Positions 12,228 to 25,588 of a stretch of DNA of 64,000 bases are shown in pieces; positions within the stretch are counted from its first letter, which is position 1; every line of letters begins with the position of its first letter. The stretch comes from Leptasterias polaris (taxonomy: Eukaryota > Echinodermata > Asteroidea > Forcipulatida > Asteriidae): assembly GCA_037783415.1 (NCBI GenBank), contig JAZGTN010000190.1:496001-560000 (forward strand). The letters run 5' to 3'. A program made the translations under genes and the position numbers. The notes beneath the pieces are model-generated. The model worked only from the letters and a program-made list of their open reading frames with translations. It did no database searches and was not told where the DNA came from.

Positions 12228-15200
12228 CAGCTATCTGGGTGACGTAACCGGGCATTAGTGGCATCCTGTTGGCAGCTAGCTGAGAGTCGAGATCGTGACA
12301 CATGTCAACCGATCGGCGTAGAGAAGATCCGTACAATAAAAAAATCACCCACGCGCACTGCAGGACTATTATGACCGTCCTGTTTATGTATAATATCTGT
12401 TTTACTACTGTAAAAGAAAACGTCAATTAAACAAACAAACAATCAAACAAACAAACAAACAAACACCACCAAACACCACCAACACTCCAACGCCCCAACA
12501 CCGCTACTGACAAAACTCTCCAGCCATGTATTTAGGAGAACAATCCAAAATAAGCCAATATGTTTCTAATTGTAGACAAACTACATGTAGACCTGGGTCG
12601 TATTTCACGGCTCTGCTTACCCCGGGAGGTCATCCGTGTGTCAAGGCCTTCCGATGTCGTTTGCAAACACAGAGGGTCCATGCAAAAAATTACACACCGT
12701 GGGATTATGCCCTCGCTTGTTTCTTTTTATATTTTCAAAAACAGACAAACAACAAACAGATAAACACTCCAACAAGGAAAATAAATCAAACAACAAACTC
12801 CACAATAGCTCCACAAACACACCTAATTTTGCATGAAGGATTCTTTCGGAATTTGAAAAAAAACAAAAAAAAAACATCCAATCCGTTGCCATTTGTATAG
12901 CTCTCATGAGGTTGTCCTGTGTAACTTCACCAGTCGACTCGGTTCAAACACGAAAAATGTAAGCAATTATTTTTTGTCAAATCTGATGGCACGACATAAT
13001 TGGCCTTTATTCTTGATAATACCGTTGTTTTCGGGGTTTTTGTGTTGTTTTTTCGACGATTAAATCCCACACAGCAAGCTGTTTGGTATATTTATATCGA
13101 AGTTGATTGAATGTATATCGTCTTATCATTATTATTTCTACCTCCATGTTATCAGCAACGTGCTAGATTCAGAACATGCATCCGATGTTTTATTTGGTTA
13201 TTTCAAAGATGACAAAAAATAACCAGACGAGAGAACAAAACCAAACAAACAAACAAACAAACAAAACAACAACAACATCAAAACAATAACATCGACGACA
13301 ACCAAGGGCAATTGGGCTATCATCCATTGTGATTTTTCGAATTAGCTTCCCTGCATATATGACACAAATAATTATAATGATCTCTGTGTTGCATGCTTCA
13401 CAGTAAACTGAGTCATACAACAAGTTCAACAACCACTAAAAAGAACATTCATTGATATAACTCCAAGAATGCTGTAGCTTGATAATGGAAAGACTACTGT
13501 GGCTCTTATAATTTGTCTACTGAGGAATAATTTATAACAAATAATGGTGCTAAAAGGGTATCTTAAACCTTTTTTTTAAAGGGTAGATGCCTGTCACACA
13601 AAAATATTAATGATGTAAACAAATTGATGTCATCAATTCAAAAAAATATTTAAAACAAGTTTGTGTACCACCTGCCCGAGTCCTGAAATTGAAAATAATT
13701 TCCAATCGCAATTACGTATATGCATAATTATAGAGAAGTAAAGCTCATATTTTGGAGTCACAGCATAAACTGTACATAATAATAACATGAGGAGGTCCAA
13801 CTATTCCGTTATCATCAACTACTTCGTGTGGAACAGAGCTGGTTGTATCGGGGTGTTTTTCTCCCTTGCCCGGTCTGCTCCAGCCACCTTGTGGAGAGCG
13901 GAGCTCCGCTGGGCCCCTCGCCAGTCTACCGGCAATTGCATGCAACTACGTACTTTGTGATCATACCCTCTCAGGCCCGGGGCCAGCCAGCCGGGTTCCT
14001 AGACTTGCTCAGTCAACTTACTTATTCTTTTGACAAACACAAAAAGCAAAACAAATTGTCTCATGATAGAGTATCCACAACATTAATACATTCATGAATC
14101 ATAATTTGTGCAGTTTTTCAACTTATTGACTGCAAAATACCAAGATTCATTTATATCTCCAATAAACATGTTTTACAGTTTAACCAAAGCTAGAACGAGT
14201 TTAGTAAAATGAGTCAAATGTAGCGCCCTCCTGCGCTTTGTAGTTCCCAAATAATTATTGTCTAACTATTTTTTTTCTATTTAATTTGAAATAAAATACT
14301 TACAAACCATTCAGCGCTTAAAAAACTACGCGAACTTTTTAACTATATACCGGAAACTTATTTAAACAAAGAAAAAATCAACAAATGTTATTTCTATTTT
14401 TTCAACACTCGGCCGATTTTTTACAAATAGAACGCATTGTAAGCGGTATGATTACAAACCAACTTTTTATATGCACCTGCATTTTCAACAATATTTTTAT
14501 TTTTCTCTGAATAATTTGCTTTATAGAAGTCTGTTTATCAAATTGTACGTTTAAAAATGTTAAGCTTGCCAATTTGGGGGTGTTTATTCATAGAATTGCA
14601 TATGCATGTCAAAAGACGGCGATTAGAAAATGTATATACAGACAAAAAGGCTTGTTTTATAACACTATCTAAATTTAGATCAAGATTTCAACGAACAGTA
14701 CAAGATACAACTTAGCAGATAATAGCAGTCCAAGAAACAAGAAATGTATACTTTAAAAACATTTCTAACGCCTAGAACAATTTAAAAATCCGACAAGACA
14801 AGCCCAACCTAAGATGAAAGTGAACCTAACAACTGTGACACGAAATCCCATCAATCCAATTATAAAATGGGAATTGAATCTTTCACAAATAATTAAGAAA
14901 CAATAAAAGAGAAATTGTTGAAACAAAATGTATTATGACAAAAAAATTAATAAAGGAAAATCCATACACATGCAGCAAGATAACTTGAAAGAGCATTCTT
15001 TAGTTTTCAAAACTAAGAACAAACGAAGAAATAAGTACACCAAAAAGGCATGTTCTTGATAGGGGTGTAATGATAATTAATTTGGAAGAACTCTAAAGGT
15101 CTCGAAAGTGCCAGAACTATTATATATTAAGAGTGAGGGAATTTCAGATATTGTTGGCAGACTACTTATTCCAAACACTAGGGAAAGAATGAACTGAAGT

Positions 15201-15906
15201 GTTTTCAGGCTGAGGGTTCTATAGCATATACAAATGGCTGAATACAAGCAGGTGTCGGTGTGCTGGTATTGACTGAAATCAAGATTATGTTGGAACAATT
15301 TAGCAAATAAACACCTAGTGTTAAATTGTGACAATGGCTCTTTGACTTCTGGATTCAAGGGTTTGCCAGTTCAGAGTTTTAAGACACCTCTTTATGTTGC
15401 TTTTAAGAAACATTCTCGTAGCTCTCGTTTTTGGATATTTTCAAGTTTTGCAGTGCTGTATAGTGCCTGTAGACACAGCAGGCAACCCATGTACTCTGAA
15501 CTCTGGCAAACCCTTGAATCCAGAAGTCAAAGAGCCATTGTCACAATTTAACACTCGGTGTTTATTTGCTATAATTATTGTTCCAACATAATTAGGGATC
15601 TATTTAGGGATGTTCCATCCACCTGCAGTATGCCATACGATCAGTATGAAAATGAGTCTTAGAAAATGAGTCCATTATTTGCCTTGGAGACAACACTTCG
15701 GTGACATGGTCAAGACCTTTAATTCTATACCTCCATGGGCACAGTCAGACCAGCACGTGATCACGACTCCGAAGGTATAATTTTGGTCTCTGGCTGGTGT
15801 ATTAAATACTTCCAAACTATGGTGTGTGGCAAATTACACAATTATTGATTTAAATTAAATTTCAAACTGTTTTATCGATAAATGAAGTTGCGGCACAAAC
15901 ACAACA
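12228..15906 (+). repeat. 3.7-kb tandem duplication, copy 2
   Basis: Direct copy of 8448-12227, 3,679 bp long. It ends GCACAAACACAACA, matching the end of copy 1, and then passes into unrelated sequence. The main size difference is the loss of about 94 bp between 12619 and 12620, with a short TTA microhomology at the edges. Copy 2 has longer CAAA-type runs (13242-13262) and its own version of the foldback. Confidence 0.9.
15284..15592. repeat. foldback with about 90-bp arms (copy 2)
   Basis: Counterpart of 11608-11916 in the second duplicate, with the same arms and loop and only a few changed bases. Confidence 0.85.
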
Positions 15907-18082
15907 AAAAAATATCCCAAAAAGTGAATGAAGTGGAAACCTGAAATAAAAACAAATAATCGTGGTTTTTGTGGACTAAAAGTTAAAGCAAACAGAAGAA
16001 ATGTGATGTCAAAGTTGCTGTGTAAAAGCAATTTGGAAATTGATTATTAGTGAAAATAACAGTAAAACGGTATTATCCAACAGCTGTATGATGCTAATAC
16101 AAAACTTTCTCGTTACCAAGCTTTAGACCTACTTTAAAAAAACATTCCCCGATGAGTGGTGCAGTGTTTTACTACCTCCATGGTTTTAGAGATAACGAGG
16201 TAAAATTTTCCAATGTAAATAAACTTTACCCCCCCCCAAAAAAAAAAAATAAATTAAAATGGTTTTCTCATGTTGTAACTTTCGAAAGTCTTAACCATGC
16301 TATACCTACCAAAACAGTTCAAAGTTGGATTTTTGTCAATGGCAAACTGATGTAGCTTTACTGTGTACATTAGGCCTACAAAGAGTAAAAGGACATTTTT
16401 ATGGGGTCTGATTGTTTTATTTGTTTATAAGAATTAGCCAGCTCTTCTGAACGTTTCAAATCACCAAAATATTAATGGTTGACTCATCTAGAAATTCTCA
16501 CAACAAAAGACTATTTTCTGCCAGTTTCAATTTGTTTTTATATTCAATAGTATGTTTTATTGATATGAGTTTTAATAAAGAACAAATTATCCATGTTAAT
16601 TCATGCATCTGTTTGATGCACTCATGTGCAATAAAATGTACTGCCTTAATATTTAAATATTTTAATGAACATCATTCGGACACAGGTGTATAGAAATAGC
16701 CCAAGGTGTTTCGTTTTATTTTGTCCAGGTCGTTCATAGGAAAAGCTGACTTTATAGTGATGTAGTCATGATCATTCATGAGGAATCAGTCCAGACTGTT
16801 GACATATATGTAATTCTAACAAAATGTATCACGCTTTATCAAAAACTTCTTTCAAAACAGGCTTGAATTATAGTATATGCCAGGGTGATGTTTTGAAACA
16901 GATAAAGTTGTTTTATTTGTGCAATATAGGAATCGGAGTGCCCCATTGTCATCAACTTATTCTGCATATCAATAACAAAACGAACAAGAAAAGAAAACCA
17001 TCGTGCCCCCCCCCCCCCCCAACACTCAGAATAAGACATGCCGGTGAGAGAAATTGACCATGCAAATGTATCATACGTTATATTCATTGACTAGTTATGC
17101 CAATTTATACCAGAAACTATAGAAGGATAAAACACAACATGGTCCAAGCGTGCATACATTTCTTCTGAAGCCCTGACTATTGTACCGCCTAGGAGGTGTA
17201 TAATTATGTAGGTCTACAAGAAAATCAGACATTGGATTAAGATCGGCTAAGAAACCCTTTGCACTGCTGAGTGTTGCAAGGATGAATTAATTACGGGAGA
17301 AAGGCAAAGGCTTGACCCCTACAATGGCTCGACAACATTGGACACATCAAAACCTGGCCTTCAAACAATTAACCCCCACCAGTGTATAGAGCAAGGAAAA
17401 TCATGGAAGTATGTTCCTAGTGTAAATCCATGGACAAATGCAAGCCAAAAAACCTTAGCACCGTACAGAGCCTAACACCATTCCGTCGTAAATAAGTTGA
17501 GTATTGCAGAGAATTGACTAAATTTTTCTCAAATTTATAAGCTTTTGTGTCTAGTTATTTTTAGTAAAAGTGAAAAACAAACAAAACAAGCAAAAACCCA
17601 AAACCAACATTGCATTCGAACACAGACATCGTTTTGGAGCCAATATCAATGCATCCTCTTTTCTGAAGTACCTACAAAGAATTAAACAGTAAAAATCAAC
17701 CCTATAGTTATATCGATAATGTATCAATCCAATACCTAACAATGAATACTTGGTATTTGAAAGCCTTTGTAATGAATACAAACAATATTAATCATTGTTA
17801 AAAGTCTCAATATAATTGTATTAAAAAAAAGAACATTTGTTTTTAAGGTTTTTCTTTTAATGTCAAAATCCCTGTAAATCAAAACATGCGTGTTTTGGTT
17901 GTTTAGTTTTCTCCCATTGTAAACTTTTGTGTAGGCCATGTAAACCGACAACAGACAGGCATGAGTGTTTGCCCCATTTGAGAAAATGTAGGATGTTGCA
18001 AACTGTACTTAATTGCTTCCTAGTAAAAATCTTCCACATAGCATCTAAAATAAACAAACCCCCCTATCTAATTATAACCACA
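15907..18082. other. no gene recognised; C15 tract
   Basis: AT-rich sequence with short chance ORFs only. It contains a run of 15 C at 17006-17020. No splice-supported exon or repeat ends were seen. Confidence 0.45.
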
Positions 18083-18490
18083 CTGTAAAAAATTTCCTGT
18101 AAAAATTACAGTAATTTACTGGCAGCTGAGTTGCCAGTAAGTTACTGTGTTTTTTACAGTCATGACTGTAAATAAATTACTGTAAAAAATTACAGTAAGT
18201 TACTGCAACTCAGCTGCCAGTAAATTACTGTATATTTTACAGTTATAACTGTAAATAAGTTACTGTAAAAATTACAGTAACTTACTGGCAACTCAGCTGC
18301 CAGTAAATTACTTTAATTTTTACAGTAATTACTGTAAATAAGTTACTGTAAAAATTACAGTAACTTACTGGCAACTCAGCTGCCAGTAAATTACTGTATT
18401 TTTTACAGTAATTACTGTTAATAAGACTGTAAAAATGACAGTAATTTACTGGCAACTCGGCTGCCAGTTACTGTATTTTTTACAGTCAAA
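18083..18490. repeat. 84-bp minisatellite of nested palindromes
   Basis: About five units built from TTACTGTAAAAATTACAGTAA-like blocks (themselves palindromic) alternating with GGCAACTCAGCTGCC cores near 18118, 18203, 18285, 18369 and 18449, a spacing of about 84 bp. Almost every segment can pair with its neighbour, so a single strand could form several stacked hairpins. The sequence after it (18490-18560) keeps degenerate TACTGTA fragments. Confidence 0.9.
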
Positions 18491-21400
18491 CAGTATACTG
18501 TATCGCAGTAAACTAGGATATTATTGTATTTGTTTCAATGCTTGCAGTACGTACTGTAAAGTTTAAGCAGTAATATGCCTTTGTTCCTGTGAATGAAATT
18601 ACAGTAATCAAAAATAATTTCCGCAGCTGAATGTACAACACTAATTTAAAAAAATTTTAAAACTATATAGGGCCTATATATTATTCTTTCGAAATAAAAT
18701 GCACAAGTAAAATCTGTTTAACATTTCAAACTTTTTATTGCACAAACACTGAGAACACATCAGTATGCAAGTTGACAAAGTAGTAAAAACATTTACATAA
18801 ACTGGTAACCATTTTTTAGTCTTTCCACAAATGAAATATAAAGGCCACTATTTTTTGACCTCAAATTTATTATTCGTCCCGGTGGGAGCATAAAAACAAC
18901 TGTCGATCTCTTTCAGAAAAGAGGTAAACAAATCTGAATTACTTTCTATTCCTTCCTACATGCTTTTACCATTCTCATTTTTTCAGTCAAGGGTCAATAT
19001 ATTCTAGTCACCCTCTTTAATAACCCCAAGGACGAGCCCCACTGGATCTTGAAGTCATTTTCTCTTTTCAAAACTTTTGTATGCAAAACGTAGAACAATC
19101 ATGATTTTTATCGAAAGAAAATCAAGTAAATTGTTCATGTTATATGATGAATTTTCTATTTGTTAAACTTAATAAGTGACAGTAGTTTTGTCGAAATATT
19201 GCGTACGTGGATTTTTTTTGAAATTGCGTAATTGGTGAATACTGAATTAAAACAATTAATGAATTTAGCCACCTGTAATTAATGTCTAGATAGCTGGCTA
19301 AAAAATAATTCAAAGCCTTCATTCTCCGAACGCTACTCACGATCAACGGGGGAAACATCTCCACCCTAACATGCCCCCTTAATTTCCGAGTATAGTCTAA
19401 ATTGTTTGAGAAAATACTAAAAATCCGTACGTCCTTGACTAGCCCAGTGCGTTGTCTTGATAGAGATTGGACTTCTTCTGGTGTTCAGAAGAACGGCCCT
19501 TATAATTCTGTAATCTATCAATTAAACATGAATAAATATTCTAGTATTCGAAACATAATTGTGATCAACCATGGATTTATTGCTATACCTCCATGGAGCA
19601 AACAATTACCTATTTTTTCTATAATATTAAAATTGACATTTCTATAAATACATATAGTTCAAACCTCACCATTATGCTCACATTTCCATGACTGGCAATC
19701 TCTTTAAAAAACCACCTATTGAAGTTGTCTTATGACAATTATAAATATGCATAGATGGGATTTCATATTTTACTACGAAAACAATTAAAGTATTATCAGA
19801 AAACTTGCCATCCTTTGAATCAAAGTTGTTTCGATTGTATTGTGAAAAATGTATATCGCCGAAAGTGATTGGACAATAATGAGAATGTAGGTTGGGGAAT
19901 AAGTTTATTTAGAAATAGCCGTATGATTTAGCATGCATGGAGGTCATGGATTTAGTAAAGGCGAGTATCAAAGACGATACCCCGATAAAACTATAGGCTC
20001 ATCAGCAAAACCAAGAATTTAAGACACATTTCATTCACAAGACTTGTACAGCCAAAGGAAACGACCTTGGCTGGATGCAGAATAATCAACATTTTGTTTA
20101 TTGTGGCTGACCGCAGGTCAAAGGGTATAGCCAGCCGGACCCAAGCGATTTGCAGGGCTGCCGAGTGATAAATCTTTCACGCCTGCACCCCAGAAATTCC
20201 TCGGTGTTATTCCGGATCAGTAGGCCTAAGCTCATTGGCTCCACGAAGGACACGACATTTTGAAAATTTTGTTTTTTTACAAAACAAACGGTCATTGGGG
20301 CATAATAGCTACCGAGTATGCTTTTATCAAGTCGTGTCAATGCGCCACTACAGCCCTTTACTCTACAAATCGCAACCAATTCGTATAACTTCTAGTCAGC
20401 ACATCCACCACAAGAAACATGGAGTTGGTGAGTTTGATTGTTTAGGCTATAATATTAATATACTCTTGAGATTGGATATTTTAAGCCTGATTTAAATGTA
20501 TATATTTTCATATTTTATAATTATATGAAACCATGAGGTAAGAAAATGCCATGGTGAAACTGTTTTCAATCACGTGGACTGACCATCTGTTTTATAACGT
20601 ATCCTGCACCACTCATTCTGTATATCTAACTCCCTATGAATTGATCACTGAACAGACTCCACAACGTTTTGAATTTATACCAATGTATGATTAACTGAAA
20701 ATTGTATTTATTTATATTTAAACAGGGAATTATACTGATGATTGATAGAGTACACTGTCAAGTGTTATGAGGTTTGCTGTTCGAAAACACCAGACGCTGA
20801 TGATTCGATTTTACCGGGAATTTAAAGTGAGTGTAATACATTTTCATTGATATCAGGTGTATTGTTGTTTGAAAATAGTTTCTTGTAATGTACATACATT
20901 TGTCATTAACAATTAGTCTCATGCATCAGTCAAAAACTTTGGTAATTTTAGTTTTCAAACAATTATCAAATACTCGATGTTATAGCGGACACTATGAAAT
21001 GATGATGTAATAAACTTCTTCCATTGAGTGTTCTTTTTGACTTCTTAATTTCATTTCACGTATTTGAGGGTTTAAGTTTCTTCTAGATTCAGCCTAGGGA
21101 GCTCGATCTAAAAACAATAAAATAAATACAAAATCAAAAACCAACACCCGTGAAATGGTGTTTTAAATTGTGTACTGTTCACCCCGTCATGAGACAGAGT
21201 TAGTCTACACTTTGTTGAGTCATATCTGTATCTGTCTGTAAACCGAAATTGTTTGCATAATTGTATAACATAGTATTTTATACTAATAATGTTTTGTTTT
21301 ATCAAAACCATTTTAATTGCAGTGGATGAAAACTGCACTGCAAAGATTGACAGATTAAGCATCCGGGAAAGTGGCCATTGATTACTACCGCGACTGGAGA

Positions 21401-22058
21401 GAACAACGAACTAGAAGCATAGGAGGACGGTATCAACACCGTAGCTGTTTTCTGTAATTTACAATTTCAATATTTATTCCGAGATTTTCTCACTAAGTCA
21501 GTTTATTGGTCTAAAGATGCTGGTCCGATTTTGTTTTACCGATTTGATCCAAACATTTAGGTTTAAATTTAAAACAGCTGTTTTTAATGGTGAGGCCCAT
21601 AATCATAAGACTCGACAAATGTTATGCTCACAAAGCAATCCGCCAATGCCAATATTGTTGAGTTAATAATGTTTAACATATTTATTGTTGGGATCCTCAC
21701 ATTAATTAACGTCCTTATAAACATTTGCAAATCACTTGCATTTTGCGCGTTGCCCGTTGCATAAAAATATGCTAATGTTTGGGTTTTTAGGAAATGAGTA
21801 AAATAATCGATCTTTAAAATTGATGATAAATGCCGATCTTTGAAAACAGTACATATTATGGAGTTGCTGTTTTTCTTGTGACTCCGTTGACCGATTTAGC
21901 TGAAACTTTCACATGTTTGTTATTTTATGTATATAATTATTGGGTCACATCAAATGTTTGATTTGGCTACATTGAGCCACAAACCATAACATGGTGCTAT
22001 GTAATTTGTAAAGGAATGGGTCGATCTGCTGTAGCGCTTTATAAACATACATGTTGTA
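18491..22058. other. no confident gene
   Basis: Mostly AT-rich. Possible weak exons lie at 20790-20830 (ends before GTGAGT) and after an acceptor-like TTTTAATTGCAG at about 21322, but neither can be assigned to a family. The stretch 21850-21965 (GACTCCGTTGACCGATTTAGC, AACTTTCACATG) resembles the interior of the TTAA MITE just downstream. Confidence 0.4.
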
Positions 22059-22062
22059 TTAA

Positions 22063-22424
22063 AGGCACTGGACACTTTTGGTAACTGCTCAAAATATATA
22101 ATTAGCATAAAAACTTACTTGGTATAACGAGCAATGGAGATATGTTGATAACACATTGTGAGAAACGACTCCCTCTGGAGTAAGGTAGTTTTTGAGAAAG
22201 GGGTATTTTCTCACTAAAATATTTGAATCTGAAAAATATTTCAGGCCAGAAGCCTTTTCAGGCATCTGAAAGCACACACATTGTGTTTTTCTCTCATTAT
22301 TTTCTTGCAACTTCGATTACCACCATTGAGCTAAAATTTTCACAGATTTTGTATTTTATGCATAGTTGAGTTACGTCAAATGAGAATACTGGTCTTTGAC
22401 AATAACCAAACGTGTCCAGTGCCT
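22063..22424. mobile_element. MITE with TTAA target duplication
   Basis: Terminal inverted repeats AGGCACTGGACAC and GTGTCCAGTGCCT, each flanked by TTAA (22059-22062 and 22425-22428). A TTAA duplication is typical of piggyBac and Kolobok transposons, so it is probably a non-autonomous relative of one of them. No coding capacity. Interior pieces recur near 21850, 54645-54790 and 55600-55745. Confidence 0.85.
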
Positions 22425-22428
22425 TTAA

Positions 22429-23224
22429 GCGCGGTATAAGTATCGTTATTATAATGTTCTGACGTTACGGGGAAACAGTTAGGGTTTTACCTGAAGCTTT
22501 TGCCCCTTAAAATGTTTTAAAAAAATGGGTCTTGATATTATTATTAACATTCGTTTGTTTGGTGACATTCCTTTATTATACTACCTTACTTTTTTCATTG
22601 AGTATTTAAGTCAGCCTTTGTGTGCCATTATTTTTGATAATTATTTTGAGTTCTCATTACGGGAAAGCTCCAATAATCTGAGTTTTGAACTATACATCCT
22701 TTTCAGTGATTAAGTGTGTTCACAATGTCATTACTTGGGTAAATAAACTTATAATGGATGAGCAGTTAGCTGCCTTGGGCAGTCAGCAGGACTGCTGGCT
22801 TGTTGTTCATGATCCAGTGTGAGTTGGTAAATACACATTTTATTATTGAGACCCCTTTCTTTAATGGAGCTTTCCTAAAAATGCCAACGACATTGTACTT
22901 GCACAAACTAACCATGCTACTATTTCAAACTGTTAAAGCTATTTTATTTATAAGTTCCTTGTAAGTTTCAACTGGTTAAAAAAAGTAACAAACAAAAAAT
23001 AAATAAACCAGCATCAACATTAAAGTTTGCCTTCCTGTGTTTCTTATTATAGATTGTGATCGGAACAAGAAATTTTAAAATAGGTTAGAATGAAATTTAA
23101 GGCAATTGCATTTTCATAATTATTTTATGATTTGTTTTGGATTAATGTTTAAAGGGTGATGAATTACTATTGGCCGATGGTCGGGGGTCTTGACCCAAAA
23201 TTATTTAGGCTATTTGCACACAAT
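22429..23224. other. no gene recognised
   Basis: AT-rich sequence without a recognisable exon, RNA gene or repeat boundary. Confidence 0.4.
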
Positions 23225-23600
23225 TACCAGCAACTTCCAGTCCAGGGGGTGCTAAGCATTATAGGAAACGGCTGGTGCACATTTCCATCAGCTGTTTCCA
23301 TCCTTCTTTACAATAAGGGATGTGTGCATTTCCAGCCATTTCCAAGGCGCTGTATGTATAAGCATGGGGAACTGAGGGTGCATATATACCAGCCGTTTCC
23401 AGGCGCTGGAAGCATAGGAAACGGAGGGTGCACATCCTATAGCCGTTTCCAGGCGCAGTAAGCATGGCAAACGGTGGGTGCACATCCAAGCCGTTTCCAG
23501 TCTTTGTAAGCGTGGGAAACAGGGTGCCCAATTCCAGCCGTTTCCAGGCGCAGTAATTTTAGGAATCGGTGGGTGCAATTACGCTTCCCGAAACGGGCTA
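23225..23600. repeat. about 50-bp minisatellite with CCGTTTCC/GGAAACGG units
   Basis: About seven degenerate units of roughly 50 bp. Each has CCGTTTCCAGGCGC, then about 15 bp later GGAAACGG and GGGTGCA. The first two words are near reverse complements, so each unit can fold on itself. It is more GC-rich than its surroundings. Overlapping ORFs on both strands exist only because the unit lacks stops; I do not regard them as coding. Confidence 0.85.
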
Positions 23601-24001
23601 TAAACGAGATGCCGGAAAACGGCAGGATACGAGCAAGAAATGGCTTGGTTTCCAGCCCATTTCGAAGCAAGTTTTCTTTGACGGAAACAGCATTTTTCGC
23701 ACAGTGATTATTGAAATAACATTTTCCTGTCCTATATGATATGTATGCCTATTATTATATTATAATTTGCAATTTTACATATCAAGTACTAAGTAGTAAA
23801 TCACAAGTTGTACATTATGATTTGTACACGTTTCCGCATTGCACGATACACATGATTATTCACATATACTTTGTACATAGAGTGTGTATGTATAGATGGA
23901 TGTACATGTACGCAAGATTGTATTACAAATACAGTAGACTAGTTCAAGTTGAACATGACACACCATTTTTTTTTATGTACCATCAATGTGTACTTATGTG
24001 A

Positions 24002-24030
24002 AGTGTTTTATATATATATATATATATATT
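24002..24030. repeat. TA microsatellite
   Basis: Alternating TATATA run directly beside the 3' tail of the reversed SINE. Confidence 0.85.
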
Positions 24031-24250
24031 GTGGTGCTTATATAGCGCTTTCCATCGTATCAACAATCTCAAAGTGCTTTACAATATTATTCCCCCGTTC
24101 ATCAGGCCATGGGACCTCGCGGCAGCCGATTATCAGCGCTCATCGATCCTCTACCCTCACAGGTACCCATTTATACCCCTGGGTGAAGAGAAGCAATCAT
24201 AGCAAAGTGTCTTGCTCAAGTTTTACGCTAACCTACAGTCAAGCAATCTG
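24030..24250 (-). mobile_element. tRNA-derived SINE, reversed
   Basis: Read on the minus strand it has the TGAGCAAGACACTTTGC segment, CACCCAGGGGTATAAATGGG, AGGTCCCATGGCC, TTGTAAAGCACTTTGAGATTG and ends GGAAAGCGCTATATAAGCACC. This is the same body and tail type as the 5.5-kb SINE. The tRNA head is not preserved. Confidence 0.75.
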
Positions 24251-24951
24251 ATTGCGTTTTTAAAATACACAATTTAACTTTTGACTTGTATCGTCCCAGT
24301 ACTACTGGGACCATCATTTATGCCGACGAAATAGAATCAAGAATCTCGTTCTGTCACAGTTTATCTATGGTCCAATGAGAATTTTATTAATGCCAGGCTA
24401 GTTAATTGTGGAACCACCGATTACTCCAGAACTGTTTAGTCCCTGGGCCCAATTTCATGGCACTGCTTTACGTAAGTGAAACATCTTATTAGAAAATTCA
24501 TCGCTTAAATGTATTGCACAGTTGGTTTACTGTTGACTTGCGTGGACTTTGTGAAACTGTACATGGCTTCACTTGGGCTCCGGCTTGGGCTCCGTCACAT
24601 TTTGGAAAATGTGTGCTACTAGGGTAACGTTTTAAGGGGCTCAAGGGGGGTACACCGACATCAATTGTGGGGGCACGTGCCCCCCCCCCCCTCCCAAGTT
24701 ACACGATGATATGGCTTCAAAAAGGCTGATAGAGGCTGAATGAAGCCGAAGCTGTGGTTTTGACTTAGTTTTGACTCAACTAGCACAGCTGTCCAACCAA
24801 GTGAGTAAAGATCGGTTTGCAGCAACTTAGTGTTGCCATGAAATAAGGTCCTATTCTCTACTGTTTGTACCGCCATATTCCATAATTACTTTTTAAGCTG
24901 AGCTAGTAGGCCCCCTATAGATAACATTGTTAACATTATTTTGTTGAACAG
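24251..24951. other. no gene recognised; C tract
   Basis: Includes a C12 run at 24680-24691. The last bases are an acceptor (TTGAACAG) for the P2X7-like exon that follows. Confidence 0.45.
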
Positions 24952-25195
24952 GTGTTCGTTTGGAAACTGTGTTGTTCAGCCATTGCTGCCATTGCTGGTG
25001 AATTGCATCTGCTGCAAGGAAGTCGCAAAAACAGAAAGCATGATGCTACAACTAAACATTGACATGGATGACCCAAACCAATGTATTTCCACCCACAATT
25101 GGTTTGAAGCAGTCTGCCTCCACCCAGGTGTACTTGCAGTCTGCATACCTTCAGTACTGAGCTTACTGAGATGCAGTTGAAGGTACAATTGACCA
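24952..25195 (+). pseudogene. P2X7-C-terminal-like protein, zinc-motif exon (broken)
   Basis: After the acceptor TTGAACAG the exon reads CSFGNC, LLVNCICCKEVAKTES, NQCISTHNWFEAVCLHPGVL. These are the spaced cysteines and His of the P2RX7_C domain, which in vertebrate P2X7 is the cytoplasmic ballast and in many invertebrates is a stand-alone or fused domain. After VL an extra base shifts the frame. The expected continuation AYLQY appears in the next frame, followed by two TGA codons where Arg would be usual. The exon ends before GTAAGT. It starts in the phase needed to follow the exon ending at 7337. The frameshift and stops make it a pseudogene exon. Confidence 0.65.
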
Positions 25196-25588
25196 GTAAG
25201 TATTTTAACTGTAAACTTATATACAGGTACTTGTATAGACTTGATAGATGATGTTTTCTAAACTTCTAAGTTGTGGTGTCTGTTAGGCCACTAGGTAATT
25301 TATTGGTGTGGGGATGGTTGTTGAAAACACTGGCTAGAAATTTGAGTCACTACAAATGTTGTGATGGTACAAAGTTGGCTCAATCCCAAGGACTATCAAT
25401 GAATGCTGTCATGAAAACAAGATAAACCCAATACAAACATCCATTTCAACAAGACTTGAAAACTTTGTCACTCATTGTCAATCTACAATGGTCTGCATTT
25501 AAGGCTGTCACTGTTGGTTTCACTTTTGATTAAGATTAAAGTCATTTTATTTTAACGATTATAAATTGTCTATGTTTTTTCTTTACAG

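Noticed and set aside
9000..15600. duplicated small genes in the 3.7-kb repeats
   Set aside because: The same 65-124-codon frames appear in both copies only because the DNA is copied; indels break several of them, and none has a recognised domain.
18083..18490. CRISPR-like array
   Set aside because: Regular repeats, but the intervals are themselves repeated palindromes, not unique spacers, and this is animal DNA.
23259..23670. overlapping coding frames of a repetitive protein
   Set aside because: They exist because the minisatellite unit lacks stops in several frames; no start, splice or domain support.
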